Shown: positions 51,789-62,546, numbered from the stretch's first letter. The stretch: DNA of 64,000 bases from Bordetella hinzii LMG 13501 (GCF_001548475.1 NZ_LRUJ01000001.1:217937-281936); one strand, 5' to 3'. The notes: generated by a model from the letters alone, not told the origin. Numbers and translations: made by a program.

Positions 51789-53042
51789 TTATTTCCAGCT
51801 GAACGGCAGCGTGGGCAGGCTCTTGTCGCTGCGATACTTCTCGGGCCACACGGTCTGGTAGCTGTTGCCCTTGAGTTCGAGGATGAGGCCGGCGCCCTTG
51901 GTGTTCTGGCCCTTCTCGTCGAACTTCACGCCGGCCCAGGGCATGGCCACCTGGGCCTCGGCCAGGTCGGTGGCCACCAGGGCCTTGCGGATGGCCTCGG
52001 GATCGGTGGAACCCGCCCGGTTGATGGCATCGGCCAGCACCAGCACGCCTTGCATGGAACGCGCGTTGTTGCCGTTCAGGTCCTTGCCGGTCTTGGCCTT
52101 GTACATATCGTTGATCTTCTTCAGGCCCGCCTTGGCCGCCGCCACGTCGTTGCCCCAGACATCGCGCGACAGCACGCCCTGCACCTGCGGCCCGACTTCC
52201 TGCACGAAGCGCGAATCAATGAAGCCCGCGTCATTGGCCAGGAACACCGGCGGGGCATACTTGCTCTCGCGCATGGTGCGCACGAACAGCATGGCGTCGG
52301 AGGTATAGCTGGCGAAGATGGCCACATCCGGCTTGGCCGCGGCCAGCTTCTGCACCTCGGCCGTGACCGATGCCGAACCGGCGCTATAGGCGATATTGGC
52401 CACCAGCTGGCGCTTGTACTGCTTGGCGAATTTCTCCACCGCCTTGTACGTGTTCACGCCGAAGTCCGTGTTCTCGTACACCACGGCGATCTTGGCCGTG
52501 GGCACGGCCTTGATGCCATCGAGAAACTGCATCATGTTCTCGACGAAGGTGTCGTCATTGGGCGACGTGCGGAAAAACCATTTGTAGCCGCGCTCGGTGA
52601 GGTCCGGGCTGCTGGATTCGCCGTTGACGTAAGGGATGCCGCGCTGCTCGGCGATGCGGCTGGCCGTCTTGGTCACCGCCGACTGGTAGGCGCCGGTCAG
52701 GGCCACCACTTTTTCCTGGTCCAGCAGGCGCTGCGCGTCGGCCAGGCCCACTTCGGGCTTGCCCTGGGAGTCGCCGAACACCACCTCGATCTTGGCCCCG
52801 CCCAGCGCGGGCAGGCCGCTGCCGGCGGCCAGCGGGATGCCCTCCAGCTCCGGATGCGGATTGTTGACGATATCCACCGCCAGCTCGATGGCCGCCTTGA
52901 TCTCGGCGCCCGTGGAGGCCAGCGCGCCGCTCAGCGGATAGATGGCGCCGATGCGCACCGTCTTGTCCTGGGCCTGGGCCCCGAAGGCGGCGCAGGCCAG
53001 CGCCAGAATCGCGGCTGCGCCCGCGTAGCGTTTCATCTTCAT
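51789..53042 (-). CDS. LivK-type ABC transporter substrate-binding protein
   Basis: This 417-residue secreted protein has a signal peptide (about 1-22, AGAAAILALACAAFGAQAQ) and a type I periplasmic binding fold. RIGAIYPLSGALASTGAEIK near residue 30 and YVNGESSSPDLTERGYKWFF near 135 are the marks. It is the first gene of the liv-like operon. The ligand is unresolved: the family includes branched-chain amino acid, amide and urea binders. The start at 53042 is an ATG two codons before another ATG. Confidence 0.9.
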   Translation of the reverse strand: MKMKRYAGAAAILALACAAFGAQAQDKTVRIGAIYPLSGALASTGAEIKAAIELAVDIVNNPHPELEGIPLAAGSGLPALGGAKIEVVFGDSQGKPEVGLADAQRLLDQEKVVALTGAYQSAVTKTASRIAEQRGIPYVNGESSSPDLTERGYKWFFRTSPNDDTFVENMMQFLDGIKAVPTAKIAVVYENTDFGVNTYKAVEKFAKQYKRQLVANIAYSAGSASVTAEVQKLAAAKPDVAIFASYTSDAMLFVRTMRESKYAPPVFLANDAGFIDSRFVQEVGPQVQGVLSRDVWGNDVAAAKAGLKKINDMYKAKTGKDLNGNNARSMQGVLVLADAINRAGSTDPEAIRKALVATDLAEAQVAMPWAGVKFDEKGQNTKGAGLILELKGNSYQTVWPEKYRSDKSLPTLPFSWK

Positions 53043-53221
53043 CACTCGACTCCTGAAAAATACTTCTGTGTAGAAAGCAGATCGGGAGCGCCGCGCCGCC
53101 AACCGGCGCGGCACTTCGCCGCGGCCGTGCCGCGGCATGAAGCCTTGTCGCCTCTCGTCCTCTGGAGGACTCTTGGTTTATGAAAAGCGGATGAAACAGA
53201 CGGCCCTTGGGCCTTCAGCAC

Positions 53222-54010
53222 TCAAAGAATGGCCACGCGGCTGTTCAGCCAATCGGTGACCAGCATGTGGCCCGGCGCGTGCGTGATGCAGAACTCCGGC
53301 CGGACGGCGGCCACCACGGATTGCGGTGTCACGCCACAAGCCCAGAAGACCGGGATTTCCCCTTCGCGGATTTCGACCGCATCACCATAGTCGGGCCGAT
53401 TGATATCGGCAATACCGATAAGCGAGGGGTCGCCCAGATGCACCGGCGCGCCATGCACGGACGGAAAGCGCGAGGTCACCTGGATGGCGCGGATGGCGTC
53501 GGCGGCCTTCAAGGGGCGCATGGAAACCACCAGCGGGCCGCCGAACGGACCGGCCCGTTCGGTCGGCACATTGGTGCGGTACATGGGCACGTTGCAGCCC
53601 TGCTCGATATGGCGCACCGGCAGGCCGTTGTCCAGCATGGCCTCCTCGAACGAGAAGGAGCAGCCGATCAGGAAAGACACCAGGTCGTCGCGCCAATAGG
53701 CGTGCACATCGGTGGGCTCGGCCACCAGTTCGCCGTGCTTCCAGACGCGGTAGCGCGGCAGGTCGCTGCGGATGTCGATGTCCTCGCCCAGGAGCGGCAG
53801 GCTGGGGTCGCCCGGCTCGGACATCGCGAGCAAAGGGCAGGGCTTGGGATTGAGCTGGCAGAAATGCAGAAAATCGGCGGCCAGCGCGCGCGGCAGGATG
53901 GCCAGGTTGGCCTGCACATGGCCCGGCGCGACATTGGCCGTGGGACCGGTATGTTTGCCGTTGCGCGCATCCAGGCGCGCCTGATACGCAGGCTTGGCGG
54001 ATGAGGCCAT
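53222..54010 (-). CDS. DUF1445 putative hydro-lyase (D-glutamate cyclase family)
   Basis: This 262-residue protein has the family N-terminus [20 protein letters not shown] and [17 protein letters not shown] near residue 48. [20 protein letters not shown] lies near 113 and [17 protein letters not shown] near 225. The family is annotated as putative hydro-lyase; the mammalian relative DGLUCY is a D-glutamate cyclase, so a 5-oxoproline or D-glutamate reaction is possible. Its place upstream of a liv-type importer hints at amino acid catabolism. Confidence 0.87.
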   Translation of the reverse strand: MASSAKPAYQARLDARNGKHTGPTANVAPGHVQANLAILPRALAADFLHFCQLNPKPCPLLAMSEPGDPSLPLLGEDIDIRSDLPRYRVWKHGELVAEPTDVHAYWRDDLVSFLIGCSFSFEEAMLDNGLPVRHIEQGCNVPMYRTNVPTERAGPFGGPLVVSMRPLKAADAIRAIQVTSRFPSVHGAPVHLGDPSLIGIADINRPDYGDAVEIREGEIPVFWACGVTPQSVVAAVRPEFCITHAPGHMLVTDWLNSRVAIL

Positions 54011-54112
54011 GGTTTTTCCCTTGTGATGTCTGTTGTTGGGCGGCATTGCACCTCATGCCGCCGCCAGCGTCCAATCACATGTTGCGATACCGCCCGATCA
54101 ACTTTTCTTATC

Positions 54113-54131
54113 AGGGTTAAACCCTTAAGGG
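54113..54131. repeat. Two overlapping palindromes between the DUF1445 and lysR genes
   Basis: AGGGTT-A-AACCCT (54113-54125) overlaps CCCTTAAGGG (54122-54131). They lie about 100 bp upstream of the DUF1445 start and 19 bp after the lysR stop. They may form a regulator site. The remaining bases 54011-54112 show no gene. Confidence 0.45.
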
Positions 54132-54149
54132 AAAACGCCAGGAGAAGGC

Positions 54150-55067
54150 CTAGCGCGGCGCCGCGCTGGCCCGCCGCTGGCTGTCGGCATGCGCGATCTC
54201 CTGCGCCATGCGCGCCACCACCTCCGGCACATGGCTGTCCGGCCCGCGCATCCAGCTCGCGGTGTAATGCAGCGGCGGCAGGTCCGGCGCCTTGACCTGC
54301 AGGATGCGCAGCTCTCCCTGGTTGAGCTCTTCGCGCAGGAAGATGGGCGCGATCACGGCGGTGCCGATGCCGTCCATGGCCATGCGCACGATCACGCTGA
54401 GCGCCGAGCTGCCATACATGCGCGGCGCCTTCACGCCCGCCTCCTGCAAGGCGTGGCGCACGGCGCGGTGCGGCTCCGTGGTGGCGCTATAGGTGATGAT
54501 GGGCCACTGCGCCAGGTGCTTGAGCGCCACCGGCTGGCGGCCGACCTTGAGCTTGGGGCTGGCCAGCCATGACAAGGGGTAATCGCAGAGAAACAGATTC
54601 TCGGCGCGCTCATCCCTGAGCGGGCCGAGCAGAAACGCCAGGTCGATCTGGTGCGAGGCGAGCTGGGCTTCCAGCGCGGTGGTGGTATCGACCTGGATCT
54701 CCACCATGAGCGCCGGATAGGCATCATGCAGCCGCTCCATGAAGCGCGGCAGCCAGGTATGCACCAGGGTTTCCGACACCCCCAGGCGCAGCGTGCCGCT
54801 CATCACATTCTTGGCCACGGCCGCGGCCTGCATGTCGTGGCGCAGCTGCAGCATGCGCTCGGCATGCGAAAGCAGCTCCTGTCCCTTGGCCGTGAGCCGG
54901 ATGCCGCGCGTATCGCGCTCGAACAGGCGCACCTTGAGGTCGGCCTCGAGGCTGGCGATGCGCTGCGAGATCGCCGGCTGGGTGGCGTTGAGTTTCTCGG
55001 CCGCCGCGCGGAAACCGCCCAGCGTGGCGACCCAGAAGAAGGTCTCGATATTGCGCAGGTCGATCAT
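54150..55067 (-). CDS. LysR-family regulator upstream of DUF1445/liv genes
   Basis: This 305-residue protein has its helix-turn-helix at about 1-62 (RNIETFFWVATLGGFRAAAE, then LNATQPAISQRIASLEADLK) and an effector domain at about 90-300. The start at 55067 gives the usual N-terminus; the larger frame above belongs to the IclR gene. It points toward DUF1445 and the liv operon and may regulate them. The IclR gene lies 52 bp upstream on the same strand. Confidence 0.91.
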   Translation of the reverse strand: MIDLRNIETFFWVATLGGFRAAAEKLNATQPAISQRIASLEADLKVRLFERDTRGIRLTAKGQELLSHAERMLQLRHDMQAAAVAKNVMSGTLRLGVSETLVHTWLPRFMERLHDAYPALMVEIQVDTTTALEAQLASHQIDLAFLLGPLRDERAENLFLCDYPLSWLASPKLKVGRQPVALKHLAQWPIITYSATTEPHRAVRHALQEAGVKAPRMYGSSALSVIVRMAMDGIGTAVIAPIFLREELNQGELRILQVKAPDLPPLHYTASWMRGPDSHVPEVVARMAQEIAHADSQRRASAAPR

Positions 55068-55119
55068 CGCGGCGGAAACGAAGTCCAGGAACCCGCATTC
55101 TAGAGCCTCGCGCGCCGGC

Positions 55120-55917
55120 TCAGGCGCGCGCCACCTGCCAGCCCAGCTCGGCGGAAATGCCAGCCGCCGCGCCCTGCACCACGGCGACCATCTCGTGCAT
55201 GCGCTCCATCGGCATATAGGGCACGGTGCTGGAGACGCTGATGGCCGCCACGATGGCGCCGCCCGCGTCGCGCACCGGCGCGGCCACGCAGCGGATGGAG
55301 GGCTCGTTGTCCTCCAGGTCGAAGGCATAGCCCTTGGCGGCGTACTCGCGCATGCGCGCCAGGAAAGCCTGCGCCGTCTGCTTGCCGCCAGGCGCATGCG
55401 AGGCCACCGGCGCGCCGATACGGAACAGCGCCTGCCATTGCGCCGCGTCGGCATCGAGCAGCAAGGCCTTGCCCACGCCCGTGGCCGTCAGGGGCATGCG
55501 GTGGCCCACGCGCGAACGCATCTCCAGGCCTTTCTTGCCGGGGATTTTCTCCAGGTAGAGCACCTCATCCTTGTCGCGCACGGCCAGATGGATGGTGTCG
55601 CCCGTCTGCTCGGCCAGGCGCGCCAGGAAAGGCCGCGCCAGGGTCGCCAGCGGAAAGGCTTCGCGCGCCTGGAAACCCAGTTCGATCAGCCGCGGGCCCA
55701 GCACATAGCCCACGCCCGGCATGGTGCGCAGATAGCGCTCCTGCACCAGGCAGGCGGCCAGGCGGTGCGTGGTGCTACGCGCCACCCCGATGCGCGCGCA
55801 TATGTCCTTGAGGTCGCGCGCGCCGTCGGCCACGGCCTGGATGACGGCCAGGCCGCGCACCAGGGTCTGCGTGCCGGCGGGTGCGGCGCTGTCCTGAGAA
55901 GAAACAACAAGCGTCAT
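55120..55917 (-). CDS. IclR-family regulator, probable dgo regulator
   Basis: This 265-residue protein has an IclR winged helix-turn-helix at about 17-80 (LVRGLAVIQAVADGARDLKD, then IGVARSTTHRLAACLVQE) and a GAF-like effector domain at about 90-260 (LAVRDKDEVLYLEKIPGKKG, MPLTATGVGKALLLDADA). The start at 55917 (MTLVVSSQDSAAPAGTQ) was preferred to an ATG at 55956. It is divergent from the D-galactonate genes and separated by a region holding a palindrome and a promoter, so it probably responds to galactonate or 2-keto-3-deoxygalactonate. Confidence 0.91.
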   Translation of the reverse strand: MTLVVSSQDSAAPAGTQTLVRGLAVIQAVADGARDLKDICARIGVARSTTHRLAACLVQERYLRTMPGVGYVLGPRLIELGFQAREAFPLATLARPFLARLAEQTGDTIHLAVRDKDEVLYLEKIPGKKGLEMRSRVGHRMPLTATGVGKALLLDADAAQWQALFRIGAPVASHAPGGKQTAQAFLARMREYAAKGYAFDLEDNEPSIRCVAAPVRDAGGAIVAAISVSSTVPYMPMERMHEMVAVVQGAAAGISAELGWQVARA

Positions 55918-55975
55918 GGCGAAAACAAGAAAAAAAGCCCGGAAGCGCTCAAGCATAGCGCCTGGCGGCGCCGTT

Positions 55976-55996
55976 AAATCCCTATATGTGGGATTT
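55976..55996. promoter_or_regulatory. IclR operator candidate upstream of dgoKADT
   Basis: AAATCCC (55976-55982) and GGGATTT (55990-55996) form a perfect inverted repeat with a 7-base spacer. It lies between the divergent iclR and dgoK genes, 12 bp upstream of the dgo -35 element. The IclR protein is the likely binder. Confidence 0.7.
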
Positions 55997-56007
55997 GATT
56001 CTATATT

Positions 56008-56036
56008 TTGAGATTTTTCAAGCGCTGCTCTAGAAT
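56008..56036 (+). promoter_or_regulatory. Sigma-70 promoter of dgoKADT
   Basis: TTGAGA at 56008-56013 and TAGAAT at 56031-56036 are separated by 17 bp, a good housekeeping promoter. The start would be near 56043, leaving a leader of about 75 bp to dgoK. The operator just upstream suggests regulation by the IclR protein. Confidence 0.6.
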
Positions 56037-56117
56037 TTTCCGCAAGGCGCCCTCCGCGCCCGACAACAAGGCCAGACGCCGCCCGCCGGCCCGGCCCGAA
56101 CGAGACAGCAAGACCTC

Positions 56118-57116
56118 ATGACATCAGCAACACCCAAGCAGGCGGCCCTGGTCGCGCTGGACTGGGGCACCTCTTCCCTGCGCGCCTATCGCCTGGACGC
56201 GGCCGGCCACACCCTGGATGCACGCCATCTGCCCTGGGGCATCATGCGCCTGCCGCAACCCCTGCAGGACGGCGCGGCCACGCCCCATTCCCTCGGCGGC
56301 TTCGAGCTGGCCTTCGAACAGGCCTGCGGCGACTGGCTGCGCGCCGAGCCGGCGCTGCCGGTGATCGCCTGCGGCATGGTCGGCAGCGCCCAGGGCTGGC
56401 AAGAAGCGCCCTATCTGGACGTGCCCGTGGACCTGGACCGCATCGCCGCCCGGCTCACGCGCGTCGAACGCGCCGGCGCGCCGCTGCATATCGTGCCCGG
56501 CCTCATCCAGCGCCAGGGCCTACCCAATGTGATGCGCGGCGAAGAAACCCAGGTCGTCGGCGTGATGGCCGGGCGGCAGGACGAACGCCTGCTGATCGGC
56601 CTGCCCGGCACGCACTCCAAATGGGTGCATGCCGAGGGCCGGCACGTCAGCCGCTTCGACACCTTCATGACCGGCGAGGTCTATGCCGCGCTGCGCGCCC
56701 ACACCATCCTGGGCCGCACCATGAGCGACGCGCCGGCCGCCGATATGCAGGCCTACGCGCGCGGCCTGGCCGTGGCGGGCGAGACCGCCGGCCAGGCCGG
56801 CGTGCTGTCGACCATCTTCAGCAGCCGCACCCTGGGCCTGACCGGCGAATTGCCGCCGGCCTCCCAGGCCGACTATCTCTCGGGCCTTTTGATCGGCCAC
56901 GAAATCGCCGCGCTGGCCGGCCTGCTGCGCGGGCAGGCCCCGCGCATCGTGCTGTGCGGCGAAGCCGCGCTATGCGAACGCTACGCACAAGCGCTGCGCC
57001 ACTACGGCCTGGGCGCGCCCGCGCTGGCGCAACACGCCACCGAACGCGGCCTGTGGCACCTGGCCGCGCGCGCCGGTCTCGTCACCCCTTCCGCCCATCC
57101 CGAGGAAACGCCATGA
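56118..57116 (+). CDS. dgoK: 2-dehydro-3-deoxygalactonokinase DgoK
   Basis: This 332-residue kinase phosphorylates 2-dehydro-3-deoxygalactonate at C6. It has [20 protein letters not shown] near residue 10 (phosphate-binding), [20 protein letters not shown] near 85, [20 protein letters not shown] near 160 and [18 protein letters not shown] near 275. The length matches DgoK. It overlaps dgoA by 4 bp (ATGA), and the order dgoK-dgoA-dgoD-dgoT makes a complete galactonate pathway with uptake. Confidence 0.93.
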   Translation: MTSATPKQAALVALDWGTSSLRAYRLDAAGHTLDARHLPWGIMRLPQPLQDGAATPHSLGGFELAFEQACGDWLRAEPALPVIACGMVGSAQGWQEAPYLDVPVDLDRIAARLTRVERAGAPLHIVPGLIQRQGLPNVMRGEETQVVGVMAGRQDERLLIGLPGTHSKWVHAEGRHVSRFDTFMTGEVYAALRAHTILGRTMSDAPAADMQAYARGLAVAGETAGQAGVLSTIFSSRTLGLTGELPPASQADYLSGLLIGHEIAALAGLLRGQAPRIVLCGEAALCERYAQALRHYGLGAPALAQHATERGLWHLAARAGLVTPSAHPEETP

Positions 57117-57760
57117 ACCATCCCGGTCTACAGACAGCCATGGCCCATTGCGGCCTGATCGCCATCCTGCGCGGCATCACGCCCGCCGAGGCCGCCGCCG
57201 TCGGGCTCGAACTCTATGCCGCGGGCTTCCGGCTGATCGAAGTGCCCCTGAACTCGCCCGAACCGCTGGCCAGCCTCCGCGTGCTGCGCGACGCCCTGCC
57301 CGCCGACTGCCTGGTCGGCGCGGGCACCGTGCTGGATCCGCAAGACGTGGCGCGCATTCAGCAGGCCGGCGGCGAACTCATCGTCATGCCGCATGGCGAC
57401 CCCGCGCTCATCCGCGCCGCCAAGGCCGCCGGCCTGGCCTGCTGCCCCGGCGTGGCCACGCCCACCGAAGCCTACGCCGCCCTGGCCGCCGGCGCCGACG
57501 TGCTGAAGATGTTCCCGGCCGAACAACTGGGCCCGGCCGTGCTCAAGGCCTGGCGGGCCGTGCTGCGGCCGCCCCTGGCCCTGGTGCCCGTGGGCGGCAT
57601 CACCCCCGACAACCTTTCCGCCTATGTTCAGGCCGGCGCCACCGGCTTCGGCCTGGGCTCGGCCCTCTACAAACCCGGCCAATCGGCCGCCGATACCGGC
57701 AAGCGCGCCGCCGCCTTCATCGCGGCCTGGCGGCGCGCCGTCCAGGAGACGCAAGCATGA
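57113..57760 (+). CDS. dgoA: 2-dehydro-3-deoxy-6-phosphogalactonate aldolase DgoA
   Basis: This 215-residue class I aldolase cleaves KDPGal to pyruvate and glyceraldehyde 3-phosphate. It has [20 protein letters not shown] near residue 17, [20 protein letters not shown] near 39 and the Schiff-base Lys in [20 protein letters not shown] near 127. It is close to KDPG aldolases (Eda), but the neighbours dgoK and dgoD show the galactonate role. It overlaps dgoK and dgoD by 4 bp each. Confidence 0.93.
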   Translation: MNHPGLQTAMAHCGLIAILRGITPAEAAAVGLELYAAGFRLIEVPLNSPEPLASLRVLRDALPADCLVGAGTVLDPQDVARIQQAGGELIVMPHGDPALIRAAKAAGLACCPGVATPTEAYAALAAGADVLKMFPAEQLGPAVLKAWRAVLRPPLALVPVGGITPDNLSAYVQAGATGFGLGSALYKPGQSAADTGKRAAAFIAAWRRAVQETQA

Positions 57761-58905
57761 AAATCACCAAGCTCACCACCTACATCGTGCCGCCCCGGTG
57801 GTGCTTCCTGAAGATCGAGACTGATGAAGGCATCGTCGGCTGGGGCGAGCCCGTGGTCGAAGGCCGCGCGCACTCGGTGGCCGCCGCGGTCGAAGAGCTC
57901 TCCGACTACCTCATCGGCAAGGATCCCCGCAACATCGAAGACCACTGGACCGTGCTCTACCGCGGCGGCTTCTATCGCGGCGGGGCCATCCACATGAGCG
58001 CGCTGGCCGGCATCGATCAAGCGCTGTGGGATATCAAGGGCAAGCACCTGGGCGTGCCGGTCTCGCAGCTGCTGGGCGGCAATGTGCGCGACCGCATCCG
58101 CGTCTACTCCTGGATCGGCGGCGACCGGCCGGCCGACACGGCGGCGGCGGCCAAGAGCGCGGTCGAACGCGGCTTCACCGCCGTGAAAATGAACGGCACC
58201 GAAGAGCTGCAATACATCGACTCGCACGACAAGGTCGAGAAATGCCTGGAGAACGTCGCCGCGGTGCGCGACGCCGTCGGCCCCAACGTCGGCATCGGCG
58301 TGGACTTCCATGGCCGCGTGCACAAGCCCATGGCCAAGGTGCTCATCAAGGAACTCGAGCCCTACAAGCTGATGTTCATCGAAGAGCCCGTGCTCAGCGA
58401 ACACTACGAAGCGCTCAAAGAACTGGCCCCGCTGTCGTCCACGCCCATCGCCCTGGGCGAGCGCCTGTTCTCGCGCTGGGACTTCAAGCGCATCCTGGCC
58501 GACGGCTACGTGGACATCATCCAGCCCGACCCCTCGCATGCCGGCGGCATCACCGAGACGCGCAAGATCGCGGCCATGGCCGAAGCCTATGACGTGGCGC
58601 TCGCCCTGCACTGCCCGCTGGGCCCGATCGCGCTGGCGACCTGCCTGCAGATCGACGCCGGCTGCTACAACGCCTTCATCCAGGAGCAGAGCCTGGGCAT
58701 CCATTACAACGCCGCCAACGACCTGCTGGACTATGTCAGCAACCGCGAGGTGTTCGCCTACCGCGACGGCATGGTGGCCATCCCGCAGGGCCCGGGCCTG
58801 GGCATCGACGTCAACGAAGACTACGTCAAGGAACGCGCGGCGGTCGGCCACCGCTGGCGCAACCCCATCTGGCGCCATGCCGACGGCAGCTTCGCCGAGT
58901 GGTAA
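57757..58905 (+). CDS. dgoD: D-galactonate dehydratase DgoD
   Basis: This 382-residue enolase-superfamily enzyme dehydrates D-galactonate to 2-dehydro-3-deoxygalactonate. It has [20 protein letters not shown] at the start, metal ligands in [16 protein letters not shown] (Asp near residue 183, with His), FIEEPV (Glu) and [11 protein letters not shown] (Glu), and the base His in [15 protein letters not shown]. The pattern matches E. coli DgoD. The start codon overlaps dgoA by 4 bp. Confidence 0.95.
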   Translation: MKITKLTTYIVPPRWCFLKIETDEGIVGWGEPVVEGRAHSVAAAVEELSDYLIGKDPRNIEDHWTVLYRGGFYRGGAIHMSALAGIDQALWDIKGKHLGVPVSQLLGGNVRDRIRVYSWIGGDRPADTAAAAKSAVERGFTAVKMNGTEELQYIDSHDKVEKCLENVAAVRDAVGPNVGIGVDFHGRVHKPMAKVLIKELEPYKLMFIEEPVLSEHYEALKELAPLSSTPIALGERLFSRWDFKRILADGYVDIIQPDPSHAGGITETRKIAAMAEAYDVALALHCPLGPIALATCLQIDAGCYNAFIQEQSLGIHYNAANDLLDYVSNREVFAYRDGMVAIPQGPGLGIDVNEDYVKERAAVGHRWRNPIWRHADGSFAEW

Positions 58906-58931
58906 ATCCTAAAAACATCGAGGAGACAGCC

Positions 58932-60233
58932 TTGCCCGCCACCCCCCACGCCGGCCTGACGCCACCGACGCGCAGCCGCTACCTCATCATGGTGATGCTG
59001 TTCATCACCGTCGTCATCAACTACCTGGACCGCAGCAACCTGTCCATCGCCGCCCCCGCCCTGAAGGACGAGTTCGGCCTGGACACGGTGCACGAAGGCC
59101 TGATCCTCTCGGCCTTCGGCTGGACCTACGCGGCCATGCAGATCCCCGGCGGCTGGCTGGTCGACCGGGTCGCGCCGCGCGTGCTCTACGCCGCCGCGCT
59201 CATCCTCTGGTCGGCCGCCACCTTTTTCATGGGCTTTGCCGGCAGCTTCGTGCTGCTGTTCGTGCTGCGCCTGGCCGTGGGCGCGCTGGAAGCGCCCGCC
59301 TATCCGATCAACAACCGCGTAGTCACCACCTGGTTCCCGGAGAAAGAGCGCGCCACCGCCATCGGCTTCTACACCTCCGGCCAGTTCGTCGGCCTGGCCT
59401 TCCTCACGCCGGTGCTGGCCTGGCTGCAGCATCACTACGGCTGGCACATGGTGTTCGTGAGCACCGGCCTGCTGGGCATCGTCTGGGGCGTCGTGTGGTT
59501 CCTGGTGTATCGCGAGCCGCGCCAGTTCAAAGGCGCCAACGCGGCCGAGATCGACCTCATCCAGCAAGGCGGCGGCGTGGTCGACCTGGAACGCCGCGTG
59601 ACCGAAAAAAAGACCCCCTTCAGCTGGGGCGACCTGGGCCTGGTCATGTCGCGCCGCAAACTCTGGGGCGTCTACCTGGGCCAGTTCTGCCTGACCTCCA
59701 CGCTGTGGTTCTTCCTGACCTGGTTCCCGACCTACCTGGTGAAGTACCGCGGCATGGACTTCATCAAATCGGGCTTTCTGGCTTCCGTGCCCTTCCTGGC
59801 CGCCTTCATCGGCGTGCTGTGCTCCGGCGTGCTCTCGGATTTCCTGATCCGGCGCGGCGCCACCGTCGGCCTGGCGCGCAAGCTGCCCATCATCCTGGGC
59901 CTGCTGATCTCCACCTCCATGATCGGCGCCAACTTCACCGACTCCACGGGCTGGGTGATCTTCTTCCTGGCCCTGGCCTTCTTCGGCAACGGCCTGGCCT
60001 CCATCACCTGGTCGCTGGTCTCGGCCCTGGCGCCGGTGCGCCTGCTGGGGCTGACCGGCGGGGTGTTCAACTTCGTGGGCAACCTGTCCTCGATCTGCAC
60101 CCCCATCGTGATCGGCTTCCTGGTGTCCAAGGACAACTTCGCCCCCGCCATCGTCTACGTCTCGTCGCTGGCGCTCCTGGGCGCGCTCTCCTACATCCTG
60201 CTGGTGGGCAAGGTCGAACGCATCGACGCCTGA
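58932..60233 (+). CDS. dgoT: D-galactonate MFS transporter DgoT
   Basis: This 433-residue MFS anion:cation symporter has about twelve hydrophobic segments. [20 protein letters not shown] near residue 27 and [20 protein letters not shown] near 57 are typical for sugar-acid ACS transporters. A TTG start at 58932 was chosen because GAGGAG lies at 58920-58925 with a 6-bp gap. A GTG at 58899 inside dgoD is an alternative with no ribosome-binding site. It completes the galactonate operon. Confidence 0.9.
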   Translation: MPATPHAGLTPPTRSRYLIMVMLFITVVINYLDRSNLSIAAPALKDEFGLDTVHEGLILSAFGWTYAAMQIPGGWLVDRVAPRVLYAAALILWSAATFFMGFAGSFVLLFVLRLAVGALEAPAYPINNRVVTTWFPEKERATAIGFYTSGQFVGLAFLTPVLAWLQHHYGWHMVFVSTGLLGIVWGVVWFLVYREPRQFKGANAAEIDLIQQGGGVVDLERRVTEKKTPFSWGDLGLVMSRRKLWGVYLGQFCLTSTLWFFLTWFPTYLVKYRGMDFIKSGFLASVPFLAAFIGVLCSGVLSDFLIRRGATVGLARKLPIILGLLISTSMIGANFTDSTGWVIFFLALAFFGNGLASITWSLVSALAPVRLLGLTGGVFNFVGNLSSICTPIVIGFLVSKDNFAPAIVYVSSLALLGALSYILLVGKVERIDA

Positions 60234-60461
60234 TGCCGGCCGGGGCCGGCCAGCCTTGCCCCGCCGGCAAGGACAGGGCCTGCCCCGGCGTGCGAGCCGG
60301 CATCGCACCCGCGCAAATGGCCTTCGCCGCCCTGGCCGCCGCCCTCCTGTGCTATCCGCTGTCCACACTCCTGGTGGGCCGTCGGCCCCTGGCATCGCCC
60401 ACGGTGGCGCGCAGCCGCTTCCACCCACGCCAGAACCGCGCGCCGGCTTGGGGCGCCAGGG

Positions 60462-60485
60462 CAAAAAAACGGCCGCGAGGGGCCG
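60462..60485 (-). terminator. Intrinsic terminator after htpG
   Basis: On the minus strand ACGGCC (60485-60480) pairs with GGCCGT (60473-60468) around CCTCGC, followed by seven T residues (60462-60468). It is 16 bp after the htpG stop. The remaining bases from 60234 to 60461, after dgoT, show no gene. Confidence 0.9.
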
Positions 60486-60500
60486 TCCGCTTGCCAGGGC

Positions 60501-62393
60501 TCAGACCTTGAGCAGGAGCGCGTTCAGGCGCTTGACGAAGGCCGCCGGATCGGCGATCTGCGCGCCCTCGGCCAACAGCGCCTGGTCCAGCAGCAGCTGC
60601 GCCCAGGCGCCGAAATCGGCCTGCGGCACATCGCGGATGCGGGCGATCAGGGCGTGCTCGGGGTTGATCTCCAACACCGGCTTGACCTCGGGCGCCTCCT
60701 GGCCGGCGGCCTTGAGCATGCGCAGCAGATGCGGGCTGAGGTCGTTCTGGCCCACCACCACGCAAGCCGGCGAATCCACCAGGCGCAGCGTCACGCGCAC
60801 CTCCTTGACCTGCTCGCCCAGCGCGGCCTGCAGACGCTCGACCAGCGGCTTGAAGGACTCGGCCACCTCGGTCTGCTTCTTCTTTTCTTCCTCGTCGGCC
60901 AGATCGGCAAGATCCAGGCCGCCCTTGGCCACCGACACCAGCGACTTGCCATCGAACTCGCGCAGATGCGAGAGCATCCACTCGTCCACGCGGTCCCACA
61001 ACAACAGCACCTCGATGCCCTTCTTGCGGAAAATCTCCAGGTGCGGGCTATTGCTCGCGGCCGAGAAACTATCGGCCGTGACGTAATAGATCTTGTCCTG
61101 GCCTTCCTTCAGGCGGCCCAGGTAATCGGCCAGCGACACCGTCTGCGCCGCGTCGCCCGACTGCGTCGAGGCAAAGCGCAGCAGCTTGGCGATGCGCTCC
61201 TGGTTGGACGGATCCTCGCCCACGCCCTCCTTCAGCACCTGGCCGAACTCGCCCCAGAAAGCCGCGTAATCGTCCTTGCGGTTCTCGGCCAGGTCCTCCA
61301 GCAGCGACAGGACACGCTTGGCCGAACCCTCGCGGATGGCGCGCACATCGCGGCTTTCCTGGAGGATCTCGCGCGACACATTCAGCGGCAGGTCGGCCGA
61401 ATCGATCACCCCGCGCACAAAACGCAGATAAGCCGGCAGCAACTGCTCGGCATCATCCATGATGAACACACGCTTGACATACAGCTTCACGCCGCGGCGG
61501 GCATCGCGGTCCCACAGATCGAACGGCGCGCGGCGAGGCACATACAACAGCTGCGTATACTCGCTGCGGCCCTCGACACGGTTATGCGTCCAGGCCAGCG
61601 GATCCTCGAAATCATGCGAGACCGTCTTGTAGAACTCGCGATACTGCTCATCGCTGATATCGCCCTTGCCGCGAGTCCACAGCGCATTGGCCTGGTTGAC
61701 CGTCTCCCACTCATCGCGGGTGACCTGCTCGCCCTTGTCCGCGTCCCACTCCTCCTTGCGCATCTGGATGGGCAGCGAAATATGATCGGAATAACGGCGC
61801 AAAATCTCGCGCAGCTTCCAGCCGCTCAAAAACTCATCCTCGTCGGCGCGCAGATGCAGCACCACATCCGTGCCGCGGCCGGCCTTCTCGGCCGGCGCGA
61901 TCGAAAACTCGCCCTGGCCGTCCGACTCCCAGCGGATGGCCTCGTCCGAACCGGCGCGGCGGCTCAGCACGCTCACCTTGTCGGCCACGATGAAAGACGA
62001 ATAAAACCCCACGCCGAACTGCCCGATCAGCTGGGCATCCTTCTGCTTGTCGCCCGTGAGCTGCGAGAAAAACTCGCGCGTGCCGGAACGGGCAATCGTG
62101 CCCAGATTGGCGATGGCCTCCTCGCGCGACAGGCCGATGCCATTATCAGAAATCGTGATCGTGCGCGCGGCCTTGTCATAGCTCACACGGATGGCCAGCT
62201 CGCCGTCGCCGGCCAACAGATCAGGCTGGTCGATGGCTTCAAAGCGCAGCTTGTCGCAGGCATCCGAGGCATTCGAGACCAGCTCGCGCAAGAAGATCTC
62301 CTTGTTGCTGTACAAGGAATGGATCATCAGGTGCAGCAACTGCTTGACCTCGGCCTGGAAGCCCAGGGTTTCGGACGTGGCGTCTTGAGTCAT
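60501..62393 (-). CDS. htpG: Chaperone HtpG (Hsp90)
   Basis: This 630-residue ATP-driven chaperone has its GHKL ATP-binding domain (about 1-220) with [20 protein letters not shown] near residue 33, [16 protein letters not shown] near 75 and [20 protein letters not shown] near 120. A middle domain (about 230-500) and a C-terminal dimer domain follow. The size is normal. A perfect sigma-32 promoter stands 66-94 bp upstream and a terminator follows, so it is a single-gene heat-shock unit. Confidence 0.96.
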   Translation of the reverse strand: MTQDATSETLGFQAEVKQLLHLMIHSLYSNKEIFLRELVSNASDACDKLRFEAIDQPDLLAGDGELAIRVSYDKAARTITISDNGIGLSREEAIANLGTIARSGTREFFSQLTGDKQKDAQLIGQFGVGFYSSFIVADKVSVLSRRAGSDEAIRWESDGQGEFSIAPAEKAGRGTDVVLHLRADEDEFLSGWKLREILRRYSDHISLPIQMRKEEWDADKGEQVTRDEWETVNQANALWTRGKGDISDEQYREFYKTVSHDFEDPLAWTHNRVEGRSEYTQLLYVPRRAPFDLWDRDARRGVKLYVKRVFIMDDAEQLLPAYLRFVRGVIDSADLPLNVSREILQESRDVRAIREGSAKRVLSLLEDLAENRKDDYAAFWGEFGQVLKEGVGEDPSNQERIAKLLRFASTQSGDAAQTVSLADYLGRLKEGQDKIYYVTADSFSAASNSPHLEIFRKKGIEVLLLWDRVDEWMLSHLREFDGKSLVSVAKGGLDLADLADEEEKKKQTEVAESFKPLVERLQAALGEQVKEVRVTLRLVDSPACVVVGQNDLSPHLLRMLKAAGQEAPEVKPVLEINPEHALIARIRDVPQADFGAWAQLLLDQALLAEGAQIADPAAFVKRLNALLLKV

Positions 62394-62458
62394 GGTGGTG
62401 ATGGTTGGCTAGATAAAGGGTTGGAACATCGATGGCGGCGGCCCGCCGGGCCTCCCCG

Positions 62459-62487
62459 ACATGGGGACAGCCCCGGCCGATTTCAAG
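62459..62487 (-). promoter_or_regulatory. Heat-shock (sigma-32) promoter of htpG
   Basis: The minus strand reads CTTGAAA (62487-62481), a 14-bp spacer, then CCCCATGT (62466-62459). This matches the sigma-32 consensus -35 and -10 including CCCCATNT. It gives a leader of about 60 bp. Confidence 0.88.
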
Positions 62488-62540
62488 AGTCTAGCCTCCC
62501 CCCTCCCGTCCCCCGGGCGGCCCCAGGGGCCCGAGCCCGG

Positions 62541-62546
62541 TAAAAT
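62541..62546 (+). promoter_or_regulatory. Possible -10 element of the permease gene
   Basis: TAAAAT lies 40 bp before the start codon of the permease. A -35 hexamer is not clear in the GC-rich sequence upstream. Confidence 0.3.

Noticed and set aside
50652..53183. 843-residue open frame opposite livH and the binding protein
   Set aside because: It is antisense to a complete liv-type operon, with composition unlike a protein family.
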